Below are positions 9,146 to 17,970 of a DNA stretch of 64,000 nucleotides, piece by piece. Under the pieces are notes generated by a model. That model saw only the letters and a list, made by a program, of their open reading frames with translations, searched no databases and had not been told where the DNA came from. The translations under genes were made by a program, and so were the position numbers. The stretch's first letter is position 1. Every line of letters begins with the position of its first letter. The stretch comes from Anaerocolumna sp. AGMB13025 (GTDB lineage: Bacteria; Bacillota; Clostridia; Lachnospirales; Lachnospiraceae): NCBI RefSeq assembly GCF_029689925.1, contig NZ_CP121445.1:1047001-1111000 (forward strand). Reading direction: 5' to 3'.

Positions 9146-10039
9146 ATGGAGTTGATAAAAGGAATTATTGCACCGATAATAACTCCCATGAATGAGGATG
9201 AAAGCATTAATGAAAAAGAGCTTAGAAATCAGGTCAACCGCCTGATAAATGCGGGAATCCATGGGATATTTACAGCCGGTACCAATGGGGAAGGATATAT
9301 ATTAAGTGAAGAAGAAAAAGAACAGGTATTGTCTGTGGTAGTTGAGGAAGCTGCTAAAAGAGTTACCATTTATGCAGGTACGGGTTGTATCAGTACAAAA
9401 GATACCATAAGACTATCGGAAAATGCAAAAAAAATAGGAGCGGATGTATTATCCGTAATTACCCCTTCCTTTGCTTTGGCCTCACAGGAAGAGCTATATC
9501 AACATTATAAAACAGTGGCCCAAGCAGTGGATTTACCCATCGTCCTTTATAATATACCGGCCAGGACAGGTAATGCATTATCACCTGATACGGTAGCAAG
9601 ACTGGCAGAGGTGGATAATATTGAAGGTGTTAAGGACAGTAGTGGAAATTTTGATAATATGCTTATGTACATTGAAAAAACAAAAGGAAGAAATTTTTCC
9701 GTACTAAGCGGAAATGATTCTTTAATACTTTGGAATCTCATAGCAGGAGGTACTGGTGGAATTGCAGGATGCTCCAATGTTTTTCCTCATAATATGGTGG
9801 GGATTTATGAAAATTATATTCAGGGTGAATTTGATAAAGCAAAAGAGTGTCAGGATAATATAAGAGGGTTCAGGAATTGCTTCAAGTTTGGAAATCCCAA
9901 TACAATCGTAAAAACTGCAGTTGCCCTGTCTGGTTATCCCGTAGGGAAATGCAGAAGCCCTTTTAATCAGGTCTCACCGGAGGGTATCAAGGCAATTCGT
10001 GAGGTACTCTTAGAATATAAGCAATTGGGAATTAACTGA
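9146..10039 (+). CDS. Dihydrodipicolinate synthase family lyase
   Basis: 297-aa TIM-barrel class I aldolase of the DapA/NanA superfamily. The Schiff-base Lys is in EGVKDSSG, the catalytic Tyr in LYNIPARTG, and TNGEGYILSEEE near residue 45 marks the substrate carboxylate site (in DapA this reads TTGE). Because it lies between dehydrogenase genes in a sugar-acid cluster, it is more likely a 2-keto-3-deoxy-acid or similar pyruvate aldolase/dehydratase than the lysine-pathway enzyme. RBS TTGGAGAG upstream of ATG. Confidence 0.87.
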   Translation: MELIKGIIAPIITPMNEDESINEKELRNQVNRLINAGIHGIFTAGTNGEGYILSEEEKEQVLSVVVEEAAKRVTIYAGTGCISTKDTIRLSENAKKIGADVLSVITPSFALASQEELYQHYKTVAQAVDLPIVLYNIPARTGNALSPDTVARLAEVDNIEGVKDSSGNFDNMLMYIEKTKGRNFSVLSGNDSLILWNLIAGGTGGIAGCSNVFPHNMVGIYENYIQGEFDKAKECQDNIRGFRNCFKFGNPNTIVKTAVALSGYPVGKCRSPFNQVSPEGIKAIREVLLEYKQLGIN

Positions 10040-10112
10040 GATTACAGTTTTTATCTAACCTGTAATCCACAAACCTAAGAGGCGTAAAGAACAAATCGGA
10101 AATGAGGTTAAA

Positions 10113-11147
10113 ATGAAGAATAAGCCGATTATTGGAATTACAATGGGAGATCCTGCCAGTGTCGGGCCAGAGCTTACACTAAAAGCATTAAGCCGGTACA
10201 GCTATTACGAACGGTGTGCACCTATCGTCATTGGTGATGCAGCGATATTAGACAGGGTAAAAGGGGTCCTTGGCATGGATGCACTCCGAATACATCCGGT
10301 TACAGATGTGAAGGAAGCCGTATTTACGCCGGGAGTAATTGATGTACTGGACCTGGGACTGACGGATCCTGATCAAATAAGACCAGGTGAGATATCTGCC
10401 GTGGCAGGGGAAGCAGCTTTTCAATATGTAAAAAAGGTGATAGAACTGGCCATGGAGAAAAAGATTGCTGCCACGGTCACCAATGCCATCAGTAAAGAAG
10501 CAATAAATCTGGCAGGACATCATTATTCAGGACACACCGAAATTTATGCTGAACTTACTGCAACTAAGAAATATACAATGATGCTGGTCTATGAGGAACT
10601 GCGGGTCGTTCATGTATCTACTCATGTTTCTTTGCGGGAAGCTTGTGACAGGGTAAAACGGGAACGAATCCTGGAAGTAATTGAAATTGCAAATAACGCC
10701 TGTATTGAGATGGGAATTTTATCTCCGGTTATAGGTGTAGCCGGATTAAATCCCCACTGCGGTGAAAATGGTCTGTTCGGTATGGAGGAACAGGAGGAAA
10801 TAATACCTGCGATAACGGAAGCAAAGTTAAGAGGAATTAATACGGAGGGACCAATACCGCCGGATAGTATTTTTTCAAAAGCCAGAGGCGGATTTTATGA
10901 TATTGTGGTGGCAATGTACCATGACCAGGGTCATATTCCTTTAAAGGTGTTGGGGTTTGTATACAATAAGGAACTAAAAAAATGGGATTCTGTAAAAGGG
11001 GTAAATATTACCTTAGGGCTTCCGATTATCCGGACTTCGGTAGATCATGGAACTGCTTTTGACCAGGCTAATACCGGTCTTGCCAGTGAACTTAGTCTGG
11101 TAAATGCGATGGATTATGCTATCAGTTTTGCAGGTGGAAACATTTAA
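10113..11147 (+). CDS. pdxA2: PdxA2-like 4-phospho-acid-sugar dehydrogenase
   Basis: 344-aa NAD-dependent oxidative decarboxylase of the PdxA family. The metal-binding histidines are seen in HYSGHTEIYAELT, HVSTHVSLREA and MYHDQGHIPLK; GLNPHCGENGLFG and TSVDHGTAFD are family signatures. True PdxA acts in vitamin B6 synthesis; PdxA2 proteins paired with DUF1537 kinases convert 4-phospho-D-threonate or 4-phospho-D-erythronate to dihydroxyacetone phosphate and CO2. Position three genes after a DUF1537 kinase favours the PdxA2 role. A small hairpin (TGCCGG/CCGGCA, 11159-11178) separates it from the transporter genes. Confidence 0.85.
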   Translation: MKNKPIIGITMGDPASVGPELTLKALSRYSYYERCAPIVIGDAAILDRVKGVLGMDALRIHPVTDVKEAVFTPGVIDVLDLGLTDPDQIRPGEISAVAGEAAFQYVKKVIELAMEKKIAATVTNAISKEAINLAGHHYSGHTEIYAELTATKKYTMMLVYEELRVVHVSTHVSLREACDRVKRERILEVIEIANNACIEMGILSPVIGVAGLNPHCGENGLFGMEEQEEIIPAITEAKLRGINTEGPIPPDSIFSKARGGFYDIVVAMYHDQGHIPLKVLGFVYNKELKKWDSVKGVNITLGLPIIRTSVDHGTAFDQANTGLASELSLVNAMDYAISFAGGNI

Positions 11148-11239
11148 CAACTGTTATTTGCCGGAATATGTGCCGGCATATCAGCAAGCAGGCATACTGA
11201 TCATAATAGATAAGAAGAAAAATTTAGGGAGGTATTTTT

Positions 11240-12880
11240 ATGAAAAGCAAGAAGAAATTTATTGCATTGTTACTTGTGTTAATCATGACAGCATCCGTAT
11301 TTTATGGCTGTGGTTCATCTACGAAACCGGGAGAGGGCGATACAACGGCTGAAACCGGGGAAACCAAAGGAGATAACCAGAATACAGCAGGCAGCGATGG
11401 GGAAGCAACGTCAGCAGGTTCTTATACTATGTTTATGAGGTCACAGTATGTTGACTGGATTAAAGAACTGAAATGGTATGATGAAGCAGAAAAAAATACC
11501 GGAATTCATGTTGAGTATGTGGAAGGACCGGAAGAAATCAGTGATACTTACACGGAAGTCGACCAGAGAATCGCAAGCGGAACCCTTCCGGATGCCGCAA
11601 TGGTAAATCTGGCACAGGCAAAGGTATATGGCAGTCAGGGAGCTTTTGTTAATTTGGCTCCGTATATTACAAAATATGCACCAAATCTTCAGGCCTATAT
11701 CGATGCGAATCCGGATTATAAAGCCTATGTTTCAAGTGATGATGGAGCAATCTACGGTCTGGTAAAAGAATCTCCAATTTTTGCAGATTTAATCGGATAT
11801 CGTGCCGATCAGTTCAAAGAAGCAGGTATTGATGCCGCCTCTATTAAAACGATAGAGGACTTCACGAAAGCGCTGCAGACCCTAAAGGCTTATTATGGGG
11901 CAAAAGATGATAATTATTATCCGTTATCCGGCAGAGACAGTGCACTCCGTTTTGCAGCCTGGTTTGGAGCAGCTAGCTATGCGAATGCCAATGGCTCCGG
12001 AGGCGTATATTATAACCATGAAAAGGATGGGTCTTTTGATATAAAGGCAGCCGGTGCATATGACTGGATAAAAACCATGAAACAGTGGTATGAGGAAGGT
12101 CTAATTAATCCTTCCTGGATAAGCGGAACCAATAGTGAAGGTGACTGGGAATCCCAGACCTTGGAAGGAAGCGCAAGTATATTTTATGATTATTATAACC
12201 GTACGGAATGGTTTATGGCAAACGGCGGACCAGATAATAACCCGAACTATGACATGCAGGTACTGGATTTCTTAAAAGGAGCAGATGGAAAGACAATTCC
12301 CATTACAACCTCTACTCTTTACCAAAGTGGATGTGTTACAGCAGTAAATTCATCCTGTGATGAAGATAAGATTGCAACAATTTTAAAATTTATCGATTAT
12401 TTTTACAGCGAAGATGGTATCACCTTAGCTAACTGGGGTGTAGAAGGCGAAAGCTTTAAAAACGAGGGTAATACTAAATCCTTTATCGTTGATTACTCAG
12501 CAGAAGAATCAAAAGAGCCTGGAGAAAAGAGATGGTCTTTCTTAAGTGACCGTTATACTGTTACAAAGCCGGTAGATCAGACAGCTTTTTATAGCTGGAA
12601 TACAAAACTCATAGCAGATGCTGCAAATAACTATTTTATCAGTGATAATTTCCTTGATCGTCCTACGTTAATCTATTCAACGGAGCAGGAGGAACAGCTA
12701 ACGAATCTGGTTGCGTCTGTATATGAAGCTGAATGCTCTGGTTTAACTCATTTTATAATAGGTGATAAGGAATTAAATGAAGCAAACTGGGAAGCCTTTG
12801 TGAAAGAAATGGATGGTATGGGCTTAGGAGATATTGAAAAAATCCAGCAGGAAGCTTACGCGGATACGTTTAATAAATAA
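11240..12880 (+). CDS. Sugar ABC transporter substrate-binding lipoprotein
   Basis: 546-aa extracellular solute-binding protein of the large Lpl/YtcQ type (family 1). Signal peptide MKSKKKFIALLLVLIMTASVFYGC ends in a lipobox; Cys24 would be lipidated. A Thr/Gly/Glu-rich linker (about 25-58) precedes the two-lobed binding domain. RBS GGGAGG. It is followed by two permease genes, giving an importer for oligosaccharides or uronide-like compounds; no ATPase gene is present, so a shared MsmK-type ATPase encoded elsewhere is presumed. Confidence 0.9.
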   Translation: MKSKKKFIALLLVLIMTASVFYGCGSSTKPGEGDTTAETGETKGDNQNTAGSDGEATSAGSYTMFMRSQYVDWIKELKWYDEAEKNTGIHVEYVEGPEEISDTYTEVDQRIASGTLPDAAMVNLAQAKVYGSQGAFVNLAPYITKYAPNLQAYIDANPDYKAYVSSDDGAIYGLVKESPIFADLIGYRADQFKEAGIDAASIKTIEDFTKALQTLKAYYGAKDDNYYPLSGRDSALRFAAWFGAASYANANGSGGVYYNHEKDGSFDIKAAGAYDWIKTMKQWYEEGLINPSWISGTNSEGDWESQTLEGSASIFYDYYNRTEWFMANGGPDNNPNYDMQVLDFLKGADGKTIPITTSTLYQSGCVTAVNSSCDEDKIATILKFIDYFYSEDGITLANWGVEGESFKNEGNTKSFIVDYSAEESKEPGEKRWSFLSDRYTVTKPVDQTAFYSWNTKLIADAANNYFISDNFLDRPTLIYSTEQEEQLTNLVASVYEAECSGLTHFIIGDKELNEANWEAFVKEMDGMGLGDIEKIQQEAYADTFNK

Positions 12881-12910
12881 CATGCAATTCTGACAGTATT
12901 TATTTCATAT

Positions 12911-12932
12911 GGCTGCCTCTTAAGGGGCAGCC
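12911..12932 (+). other. Intercistronic hairpin after the binding-protein gene
   Basis: GGCTGCC / GGCAGCC stem with no T-run, placed between the binding-protein and first permease genes. It may stabilise the upstream mRNA or partly terminate so that binding protein is made in excess. Confidence 0.5.
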
Positions 12933-12954
12933 TGTCAGATTGAGCTAGAAAGGG

Positions 12955-13929
12955 ATGAAAATATTGAAAAAAGGAAATAAAGCAGCACCGATTCCTATTA
13001 TAAAGAAACCGCTGAATCAGCGTATCAAAAATGACTTCAAGAAAAACAGGCAGTTATATTTACTTTTACTGCCAGGCATCCTTAGTTTAATATTGTTTAA
13101 ATTCGGCCCGCTTTTTGGAATGGTAATTGCTTTTGAGAATTTCAGTGCCTTCAAAGGAATATTTGGAAGCGATTGGGTGGGGTTAAAATGGTTCATTAAA
13201 ATATTCCATGATCCCTATATGCTTAAACTTCTGAAAAATACTATTATTCTGGCGGTACTTTCCTTGGTTATCGTATTTCCAATCCCGGTAATCTTTGCAT
13301 TATTCTTAAATGAGATAAAGCGGAAAGCAATCCGTAATTTTGTACAATCTTTAAGCTTTATGCCGTATTTTATATCCTCTGCGGTTATGGTCAGTATTCT
13401 TTTTACCATGTTGTCTCCGACAAATGGGGTAGTAAACAATCTGATTAAGTTCTTTGGAGGAACAGCGATTCACTTTCAGGCCAGTCCGGTCTGGTTTCGT
13501 CCTATGTATGTATTTTTGCAGGTATGGCAGACGTTTGGTTATTCAGCAGTAATCTATATTGCTGCTATGACGGCAATTGATCCGTCCCTTTATGAGGCAG
13601 CGGAGGTGGATGGTGCCAACCGTTGGGTAAAGATGTTTCGGATTACACTGCCTTCTATCTCAACCTCTGTAATTACTATGTTTATTATAAGTGTCGGTAA
13701 TATATTTACCGTAGATTTAGACAGGATATTATTAATGTATAATAACAGTGTGTATTCCACTGCCGATGTCATACAGACCTATGTATACCGTATCGCGTTT
13801 GAAAGCTCAGGTTTTCCAAATTACAGTTATGGAACTGCCGTAAACCTTTTGAAATCTATATTAGCCTTTGTGCTGGTAATGCTTACGAATAAAGCAGCAA
13901 ATAAATACGCCGAAACCAGGCTGTTTTAA
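12955..13929 (+). CDS. ABC transporter permease, LplB type
   Basis: 324-aa integral membrane permease of the binding-protein-dependent class. A basic cytoplasmic N-terminus is followed by about six predicted membrane helices, the first around residues 38-60 (LYLLLLPGILSLILFKFG). The coupling-helix EAA motif reads YEAAEVDGANRWVKMFRITLP, which docks the ATPase. Start ATG follows AGAAAGGG. Forms a heterodimer with the next gene product. Confidence 0.9.
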   Translation: MKILKKGNKAAPIPIIKKPLNQRIKNDFKKNRQLYLLLLPGILSLILFKFGPLFGMVIAFENFSAFKGIFGSDWVGLKWFIKIFHDPYMLKLLKNTIILAVLSLVIVFPIPVIFALFLNEIKRKAIRNFVQSLSFMPYFISSAVMVSILFTMLSPTNGVVNNLIKFFGGTAIHFQASPVWFRPMYVFLQVWQTFGYSAVIYIAAMTAIDPSLYEAAEVDGANRWVKMFRITLPSISTSVITMFIISVGNIFTVDLDRILLMYNNSVYSTADVIQTYVYRIAFESSGFPNYSYGTAVNLLKSILAFVLVMLTNKAANKYAETRLF

Positions 13930-13950
13930 GGGAAGGGATGTGAATAAATA

Positions 13951-14847
13951 TTGAAGAAATTAAGTAATAAGGTAAAAAGAAGACTGACAGCCTTTGATTC
14001 CGTGAATGATACAGTACTGATATTGGTTGCTTTGTTATGTATTTATCCATTCCTTTATGTGTTTTTTATTGCCAGCAGTGACGGCACTTATTTAACAAAA
14101 GGAGAAGTAAACTTTTTCCCTAAGGGATTTAATCTTGAAGCTTTTAAATATGTTCTTTCTAATCCTAAATTTGATATCTTTACTGGTATGAGAAATTCTT
14201 TTATCTATACGATATTAGGGACATTCATTGCCGTACTTTTTACTTATTTTACGGCATATGCACTCTCAAGACCAAGACTTAGACAGCGGTATTTTATTAT
14301 GGCTTTGTTTGTAATTACCTGGGTGTTTGAAGCAGGTATCATACCTCAGTACATCATTTACAGTAACCTGGGATTTATTGATAATATCTGGGTCATGATA
14401 ATACCAGGGGCGATTAACGTACAATTTTTACTGATAACCAAAGCATTTTTAGACGGGCTGCCCGCAGAACTTGAGGAAGCGGCATTTATAGATGGAGCTA
14501 CGGACTTTCAGTCTCTGCAGCGGGTTTTTCTTCCCATATCAAAACCGATACTGGCCACAATAGCATTATTTAATGCCGTTAGTATCTGGAATCAGTATCT
14601 GGTTCCCCAGATGTTTTTAAAATCAGATAATTTAAAGACAATACAGCAGATTCTAAAAAGCGTAGTAATTACCTCCAGTAATTCCGGAACTGTCTTTAAT
14701 AATGTGATCAGAAACGGCTATACCCTGAATCAGAATAATATGAAAGCCGCAGCGATCTTTATTGCTATGGCACCAATTGTCTGCGTTTATCCTTTTGTAC
14801 AAAAATACTTTAAAAAAGGTATTCTAATCGGTTCCGTAAAGGGTTAA
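13951..14847 (+). CDS. ABC transporter permease, LplC/YtcP type
   Basis: 298-aa membrane permease, partner of the LplB-type protein. About six membrane helices are visible; the EAA loop reads EEAAFIDGATDFQSLQRVFLP. The C-terminus VQKYFKKGILIGSVKG is typical of the family. Translation appears to start at a TTG; the ATG and GTG just upstream run into stops. GGAAGGG lies 13 bases before the TTG, a rather long spacing. The ABC gene set ends here, 108 bp before the BNR-repeat gene. Confidence 0.9.
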   Translation: MKKLSNKVKRRLTAFDSVNDTVLILVALLCIYPFLYVFFIASSDGTYLTKGEVNFFPKGFNLEAFKYVLSNPKFDIFTGMRNSFIYTILGTFIAVLFTYFTAYALSRPRLRQRYFIMALFVITWVFEAGIIPQYIIYSNLGFIDNIWVMIIPGAINVQFLLITKAFLDGLPAELEEAAFIDGATDFQSLQRVFLPISKPILATIALFNAVSIWNQYLVPQMFLKSDNLKTIQQILKSVVITSSNSGTVFNNVIRNGYTLNQNNMKAAAIFIAMAPIVCVYPFVQKYFKKGILIGSVKG

Positions 14848-14955
14848 ACCGGTGTTTATGTTATGATGTAAACCGTAAATACTGTATGAATGCAAATGAA
14901 GCAGTTCATGAATGAAATCAGTATATATATGAATTGATACAAGATGGGAGCAACT

Positions 14956-16143
14956 ATGGAAAGAGAATATATAACTATTGATATAATTGAAGAAAATGGA
15001 AAGCTATATAAAAATGCCCTGATGGATACGGTAGAATCAAGGATTCCCAATACTCCTTATAAAAGCTGCCATGCGGCTGATTTACTAGAGCTGCCAAATG
15101 GAGACCTGCTTTGCTGCTGGTTTGCCGGTACAGATGAAGGGAATGCGGATGTCAGCATTGTACTTTCCAGATTAAATGCCGGTTCCAGTATATGGACCGA
15201 ACCGGTTATGATTTCGGATGATCCGACCCGTTCGGAGCAAAATCCTTCTCTGTTTTTGACACCAGAGGGAGAAATCTGGATAATGTATACGGCACAAATC
15301 GCAAGGACGCCGGAGACGGAAACCGGATTTAATCTGCAATACACAGCTGAAATCAGGAGAAAAATATCAAAGGATAACGGATATACCTGGGGCCAGACAG
15401 AGGTTATGTTCAACCGTCCGGGTTCCTTTTGCAGACAAAAGATTCAGATCCTCTCAAACGGCCGCTATATTTTTGGCAACTGGATCTGCTTTAGTGATGA
15501 TTCCAGAAACGGCAGCGATATAACCGTTATGCAGATATCCGATGATAAAGGTAAGAGCTGGAGGGAAGTTCCGGTTCCAAAAAGCCAGGGAAGAGTCCAC
15601 GCCAATATTATAGAGACGGAACCCGGCAGTTTAACCGCCTTGTTCCGGAGCCGTTTTGCGGATTTTATTTACCTGTCTAAATCAGAAGATTACGGCGAGA
15701 ACTGGAGTGAGCCAATACGTACGGAACTGCCTAATAATAATTCCAGTATCTCAGCCATAAAATTAAAGAGCGGAGCCATTGGGTTAGTGTATAATCCGGT
15801 ATCTTTTAATGAGGATATGACTAAGACAGTATGGCCGGAGCAGAGGTGTCCGGTTACCCTGGCAATATCGGAAGACGGCGGAATGACCTGGCCCTACCGC
15901 AGAATTGTAGAGCTTGGAGAAGGATTTACCGGAAAATACAATGACATTAATAATGGCAGATATGAGTATCCGGTTATGATGCAGGATCATGCCGGCAACA
16001 TCCATGTTGCATACAGCTGGGGAAATCAAAAGTTCGGAAAAAGAAAATGTATCAAATACGTTTGTGTGGATGAAAAATGGATACGCGGTGAAAAAATCTG
16101 CTACGGTGCTGAAAATGACCCGTCTATGCCCTGCAGACGTTAG
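14956..16143 (+). CDS. BNR-repeat, sialidase-fold protein
   Basis: 395-aa beta-propeller protein of the sialidase superfamily. Several Asp-box (S/T-x-D-x-G-x-x-W) motifs are visible: KDNGYTWG, SDDKGKSW, SEDYGENW and SEDGGMTW. No signal peptide, so it acts in the cytoplasm on imported material. The sialidase superfamily also holds non-sialidase glycosidases, so the substrate is open. ATG 14956 is preferred over ATG 14944 because GGGAG sits between them at correct spacing. It follows the ABC importer and precedes the GH13 gene with only the 108-bp-type repeat between. Confidence 0.75.
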   Translation: MEREYITIDIIEENGKLYKNALMDTVESRIPNTPYKSCHAADLLELPNGDLLCCWFAGTDEGNADVSIVLSRLNAGSSIWTEPVMISDDPTRSEQNPSLFLTPEGEIWIMYTAQIARTPETETGFNLQYTAEIRRKISKDNGYTWGQTEVMFNRPGSFCRQKIQILSNGRYIFGNWICFSDDSRNGSDITVMQISDDKGKSWREVPVPKSQGRVHANIIETEPGSLTALFRSRFADFIYLSKSEDYGENWSEPIRTELPNNNSSISAIKLKSGAIGLVYNPVSFNEDMTKTVWPEQRCPVTLAISEDGGMTWPYRRIVELGEGFTGKYNDINNGRYEYPVMMQDHAGNIHVAYSWGNQKFGKRKCIKYVCVDEKWIRGEKICYGAENDPSMPCRR

Positions 16144-16145
16144 GC

Positions 16146-16284
16146 ACGGGTGATGACTTGAGGGCTGAAGGAAAATATAAGAACCAAAAGGGTACCGCAT
16201 GGATTCTTTCAACCTGTGAAACTTAGTTCACTTTTATTATGTGGCAGTACCGCAAGGGACTTGCGATATGCAATGAGGTTAAAT
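16146..16284 (+). repeat. Interspersed hairpin repeat, copy at 16.2 kb
   Basis: Single diverged copy of the 108-bp repeat seen in tandem at 32.3 kb. It fills the gap between the BNR gene stop and the GH13 gene start. Shared blocks include GAAAATATAAGAA-CCAAAAGG, GATTCTTTCAACCT, GTGGCAGTA, CCGCAAGG, and GACTTGCGATATGCAATG. About 16 extra bases, themselves able to form a small GTGAA/TTCAC hairpin, sit after the first hairpin. The 3' end supplies GAGG, the apparent ribosome-binding site for ATG 16285. Confidence 0.85.
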
Positions 16285-17730
16285 ATGAATAAAGTACCAA
16301 ATAAAATTATGCTGATTACCTATGCAGACTCCCTGGGTAATAATGTGAAGGACTTAAATCGGATATTAAAAAACTATGTTAAAGATGCCATAGGAGGCAT
16401 CCATCTGCTTCCATTCTTTCCATCCTCCGGTGACCGTGGATTTGCGCCTATGGATTATACTAAAGTTGACAGTGCTTTTGGGACCTGGGAGGATATCGGA
16501 AATTTAAGCAAAGATTATTATCTTATGTATGATTATATGATAAATCATATTTCAGCGAAAAGTGAGTATTATGAGGATTTTTTAACGAAGAAAGAGGATT
16601 CAGAATATAAAGACTTATTTATCCGTTATAAGGATTTTTGGGAAAATGGGGAGCCTTCACAAGAGGAAGTTGATTTGATCTATAAAAGAAAACCCCGTAT
16701 GCCCTATGCCGATGCTCACTTTGCAGATGGTACCACAGAAAAAGTATGGTGTACCTTTGATGAAGAGCAGATTGATATTAACTGTATGTCCCAAGCCGGA
16801 AAGAAATTTATCCAGGAAAACCTGACATTTTTAGCAAACCATGGTGCTGCCATTATCCGTCTGGATGCTTTTGCTTATGCCGGTAAGAGGGCAGGTACCA
16901 GCTGTTTTTTTATTGAACCTGAGGTATGGGATCTGCTTAGGGAAGTCGTAGAGGTGCTTACTCCTTATGGAATCACTATTCTGCCTGAAATCCATGAGCA
17001 TTACACCATGCAGTTAAAAATTGCGGAAAAAGGATTTTATGTTTATGATTTTGCTCTTCCCATGCTCTTAATTCATGCACTTTATTACGGCAATAGCAGC
17101 TATCTTAAAAACTGGTTAAGAATTTGTCCAAGAAAACAGTTTACGACCCTGGATACCCATGACGGGATTGGAGTTGTGGATGTTAAGGACCTTCTGCCGG
17201 AGGAAGAAATCATGAAAACCAAGGACGATATTTTTAAGTTTGGTGCGAATGTGAAAAAGATCTATAATACCGCGGCTTATAATAATCTTGATATTTATCA
17301 GGTAAACTGCACCTTTTATTCTGCCCTGGGTGATGATGATGCAGCTTATCTGATAGCCAGGGCTGTTCAGTTTTTTGCTCCGGGAATTCCTCAGGTATAT
17401 TATGTGGGAATGCTCGCCGGTAAAAATGATCTTAAATTACTGGAAGAGACGAAAGTCGGCAGGAATATAAACAGGCATTACTATTCAGAAGATGAGGTAG
17501 AGCAGGAGACAGCCCGTCCGGTTGTAAAGGCCCTGCTTACACTGATGCGTTTTAGAAACAATCATCCCGCATTTGAGGGGGACTTCCAGATAAAAGAGAG
17601 TACCCAAAACACGCTGGTCATAAAACGCAACTATGGAGAAAATTATGCCGAACTCTCTGTTGATTTTATTACAAAGGAATGGAATATCATATATAGTGAA
17701 GAAGGTCAGGAGAAACGTTTAGTGGTTTGA
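16285..17730 (+). CDS. Sucrose phosphorylase-like GH13 enzyme
   Basis: 481-aa cytoplasmic GH13 subfamily 18 enzyme, which splits sucrose, sucrose-6-phosphate or glucosylglycerate with inorganic phosphate to give alpha-glucose-1-phosphate. Visible: FFPSSGDRGFAPMDY near the N-terminus, nucleophile Asp in AAIIRLDAFAY, acid/base Glu in ILPEIHEHY, and transition-state Asp in TLDTHDGIGVVDV. Length is normal. The open frame extends to GTG 16216 but those 23 codons are repeat DNA; ATG 16285 fits the family start MNKVPNKIMLITYADS. Which acceptor it uses cannot be decided; a glucosyl-glycerate type would suit a sugar-acid cluster. Confidence 0.88.
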   Translation: MNKVPNKIMLITYADSLGNNVKDLNRILKNYVKDAIGGIHLLPFFPSSGDRGFAPMDYTKVDSAFGTWEDIGNLSKDYYLMYDYMINHISAKSEYYEDFLTKKEDSEYKDLFIRYKDFWENGEPSQEEVDLIYKRKPRMPYADAHFADGTTEKVWCTFDEEQIDINCMSQAGKKFIQENLTFLANHGAAIIRLDAFAYAGKRAGTSCFFIEPEVWDLLREVVEVLTPYGITILPEIHEHYTMQLKIAEKGFYVYDFALPMLLIHALYYGNSSYLKNWLRICPRKQFTTLDTHDGIGVVDVKDLLPEEEIMKTKDDIFKFGANVKKIYNTAAYNNLDIYQVNCTFYSALGDDDAAYLIARAVQFFAPGIPQVYYVGMLAGKNDLKLLEETKVGRNINRHYYSEDEVEQETARPVVKALLTLMRFRNNHPAFEGDFQIKESTQNTLVIKRNYGENYAELSVDFITKEWNIIYSEEGQEKRLVV

Positions 17731-17749
17731 TTAATTTAATTCATATAGA

Positions 17750-17806
17750 AGGACTGCAGCTATTCATAATAAGTAATTTCTGAATAGCCGCAGTCCTTTT
17801 TGTGTT
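17750..17806 (+). terminator. Terminator after the GH13 gene
   Basis: GGACTGCAGCTATTCA pairs with TGAATAGCCGCAGTCC (one mismatch) and is followed by TTTTT. It closes the 6.7-17.7 kb gene set. Confidence 0.88.
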
Positions 17807-17885
17807 TGCAAAACTATGTGTGTTGAGAGCCCTTTATTATGATACCAGAATCCGGATAAGGATGTGGGTATTATACCACTCGGAT

Positions 17886-17910
17886 TAAAAAAGACGGGGC
17901 AAAGGCCCCG
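17886..17910 (-). terminator. Terminator of the aminotransferase gene
   Basis: GACGGGGC-AAAG-GCCCCGTC stem at 17893-17912; on the minus strand it is followed by six T. It ends the minus-strand aminotransferase transcript. Confidence 0.85.
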
Positions 17911-17970
17911 TCATTTAATAAATCGTATCATTTGTCAATCCTAAAACCTATTAGAATCAGTGCCATTTCA

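Noticed and set aside
10113-11147. PdxA of pyridoxine biosynthesis
   Set aside because: No other vitamin B6 genes nearby, while the DUF1537 kinase in the same gene set points to the PdxA2 role; kept as PdxA2-like.
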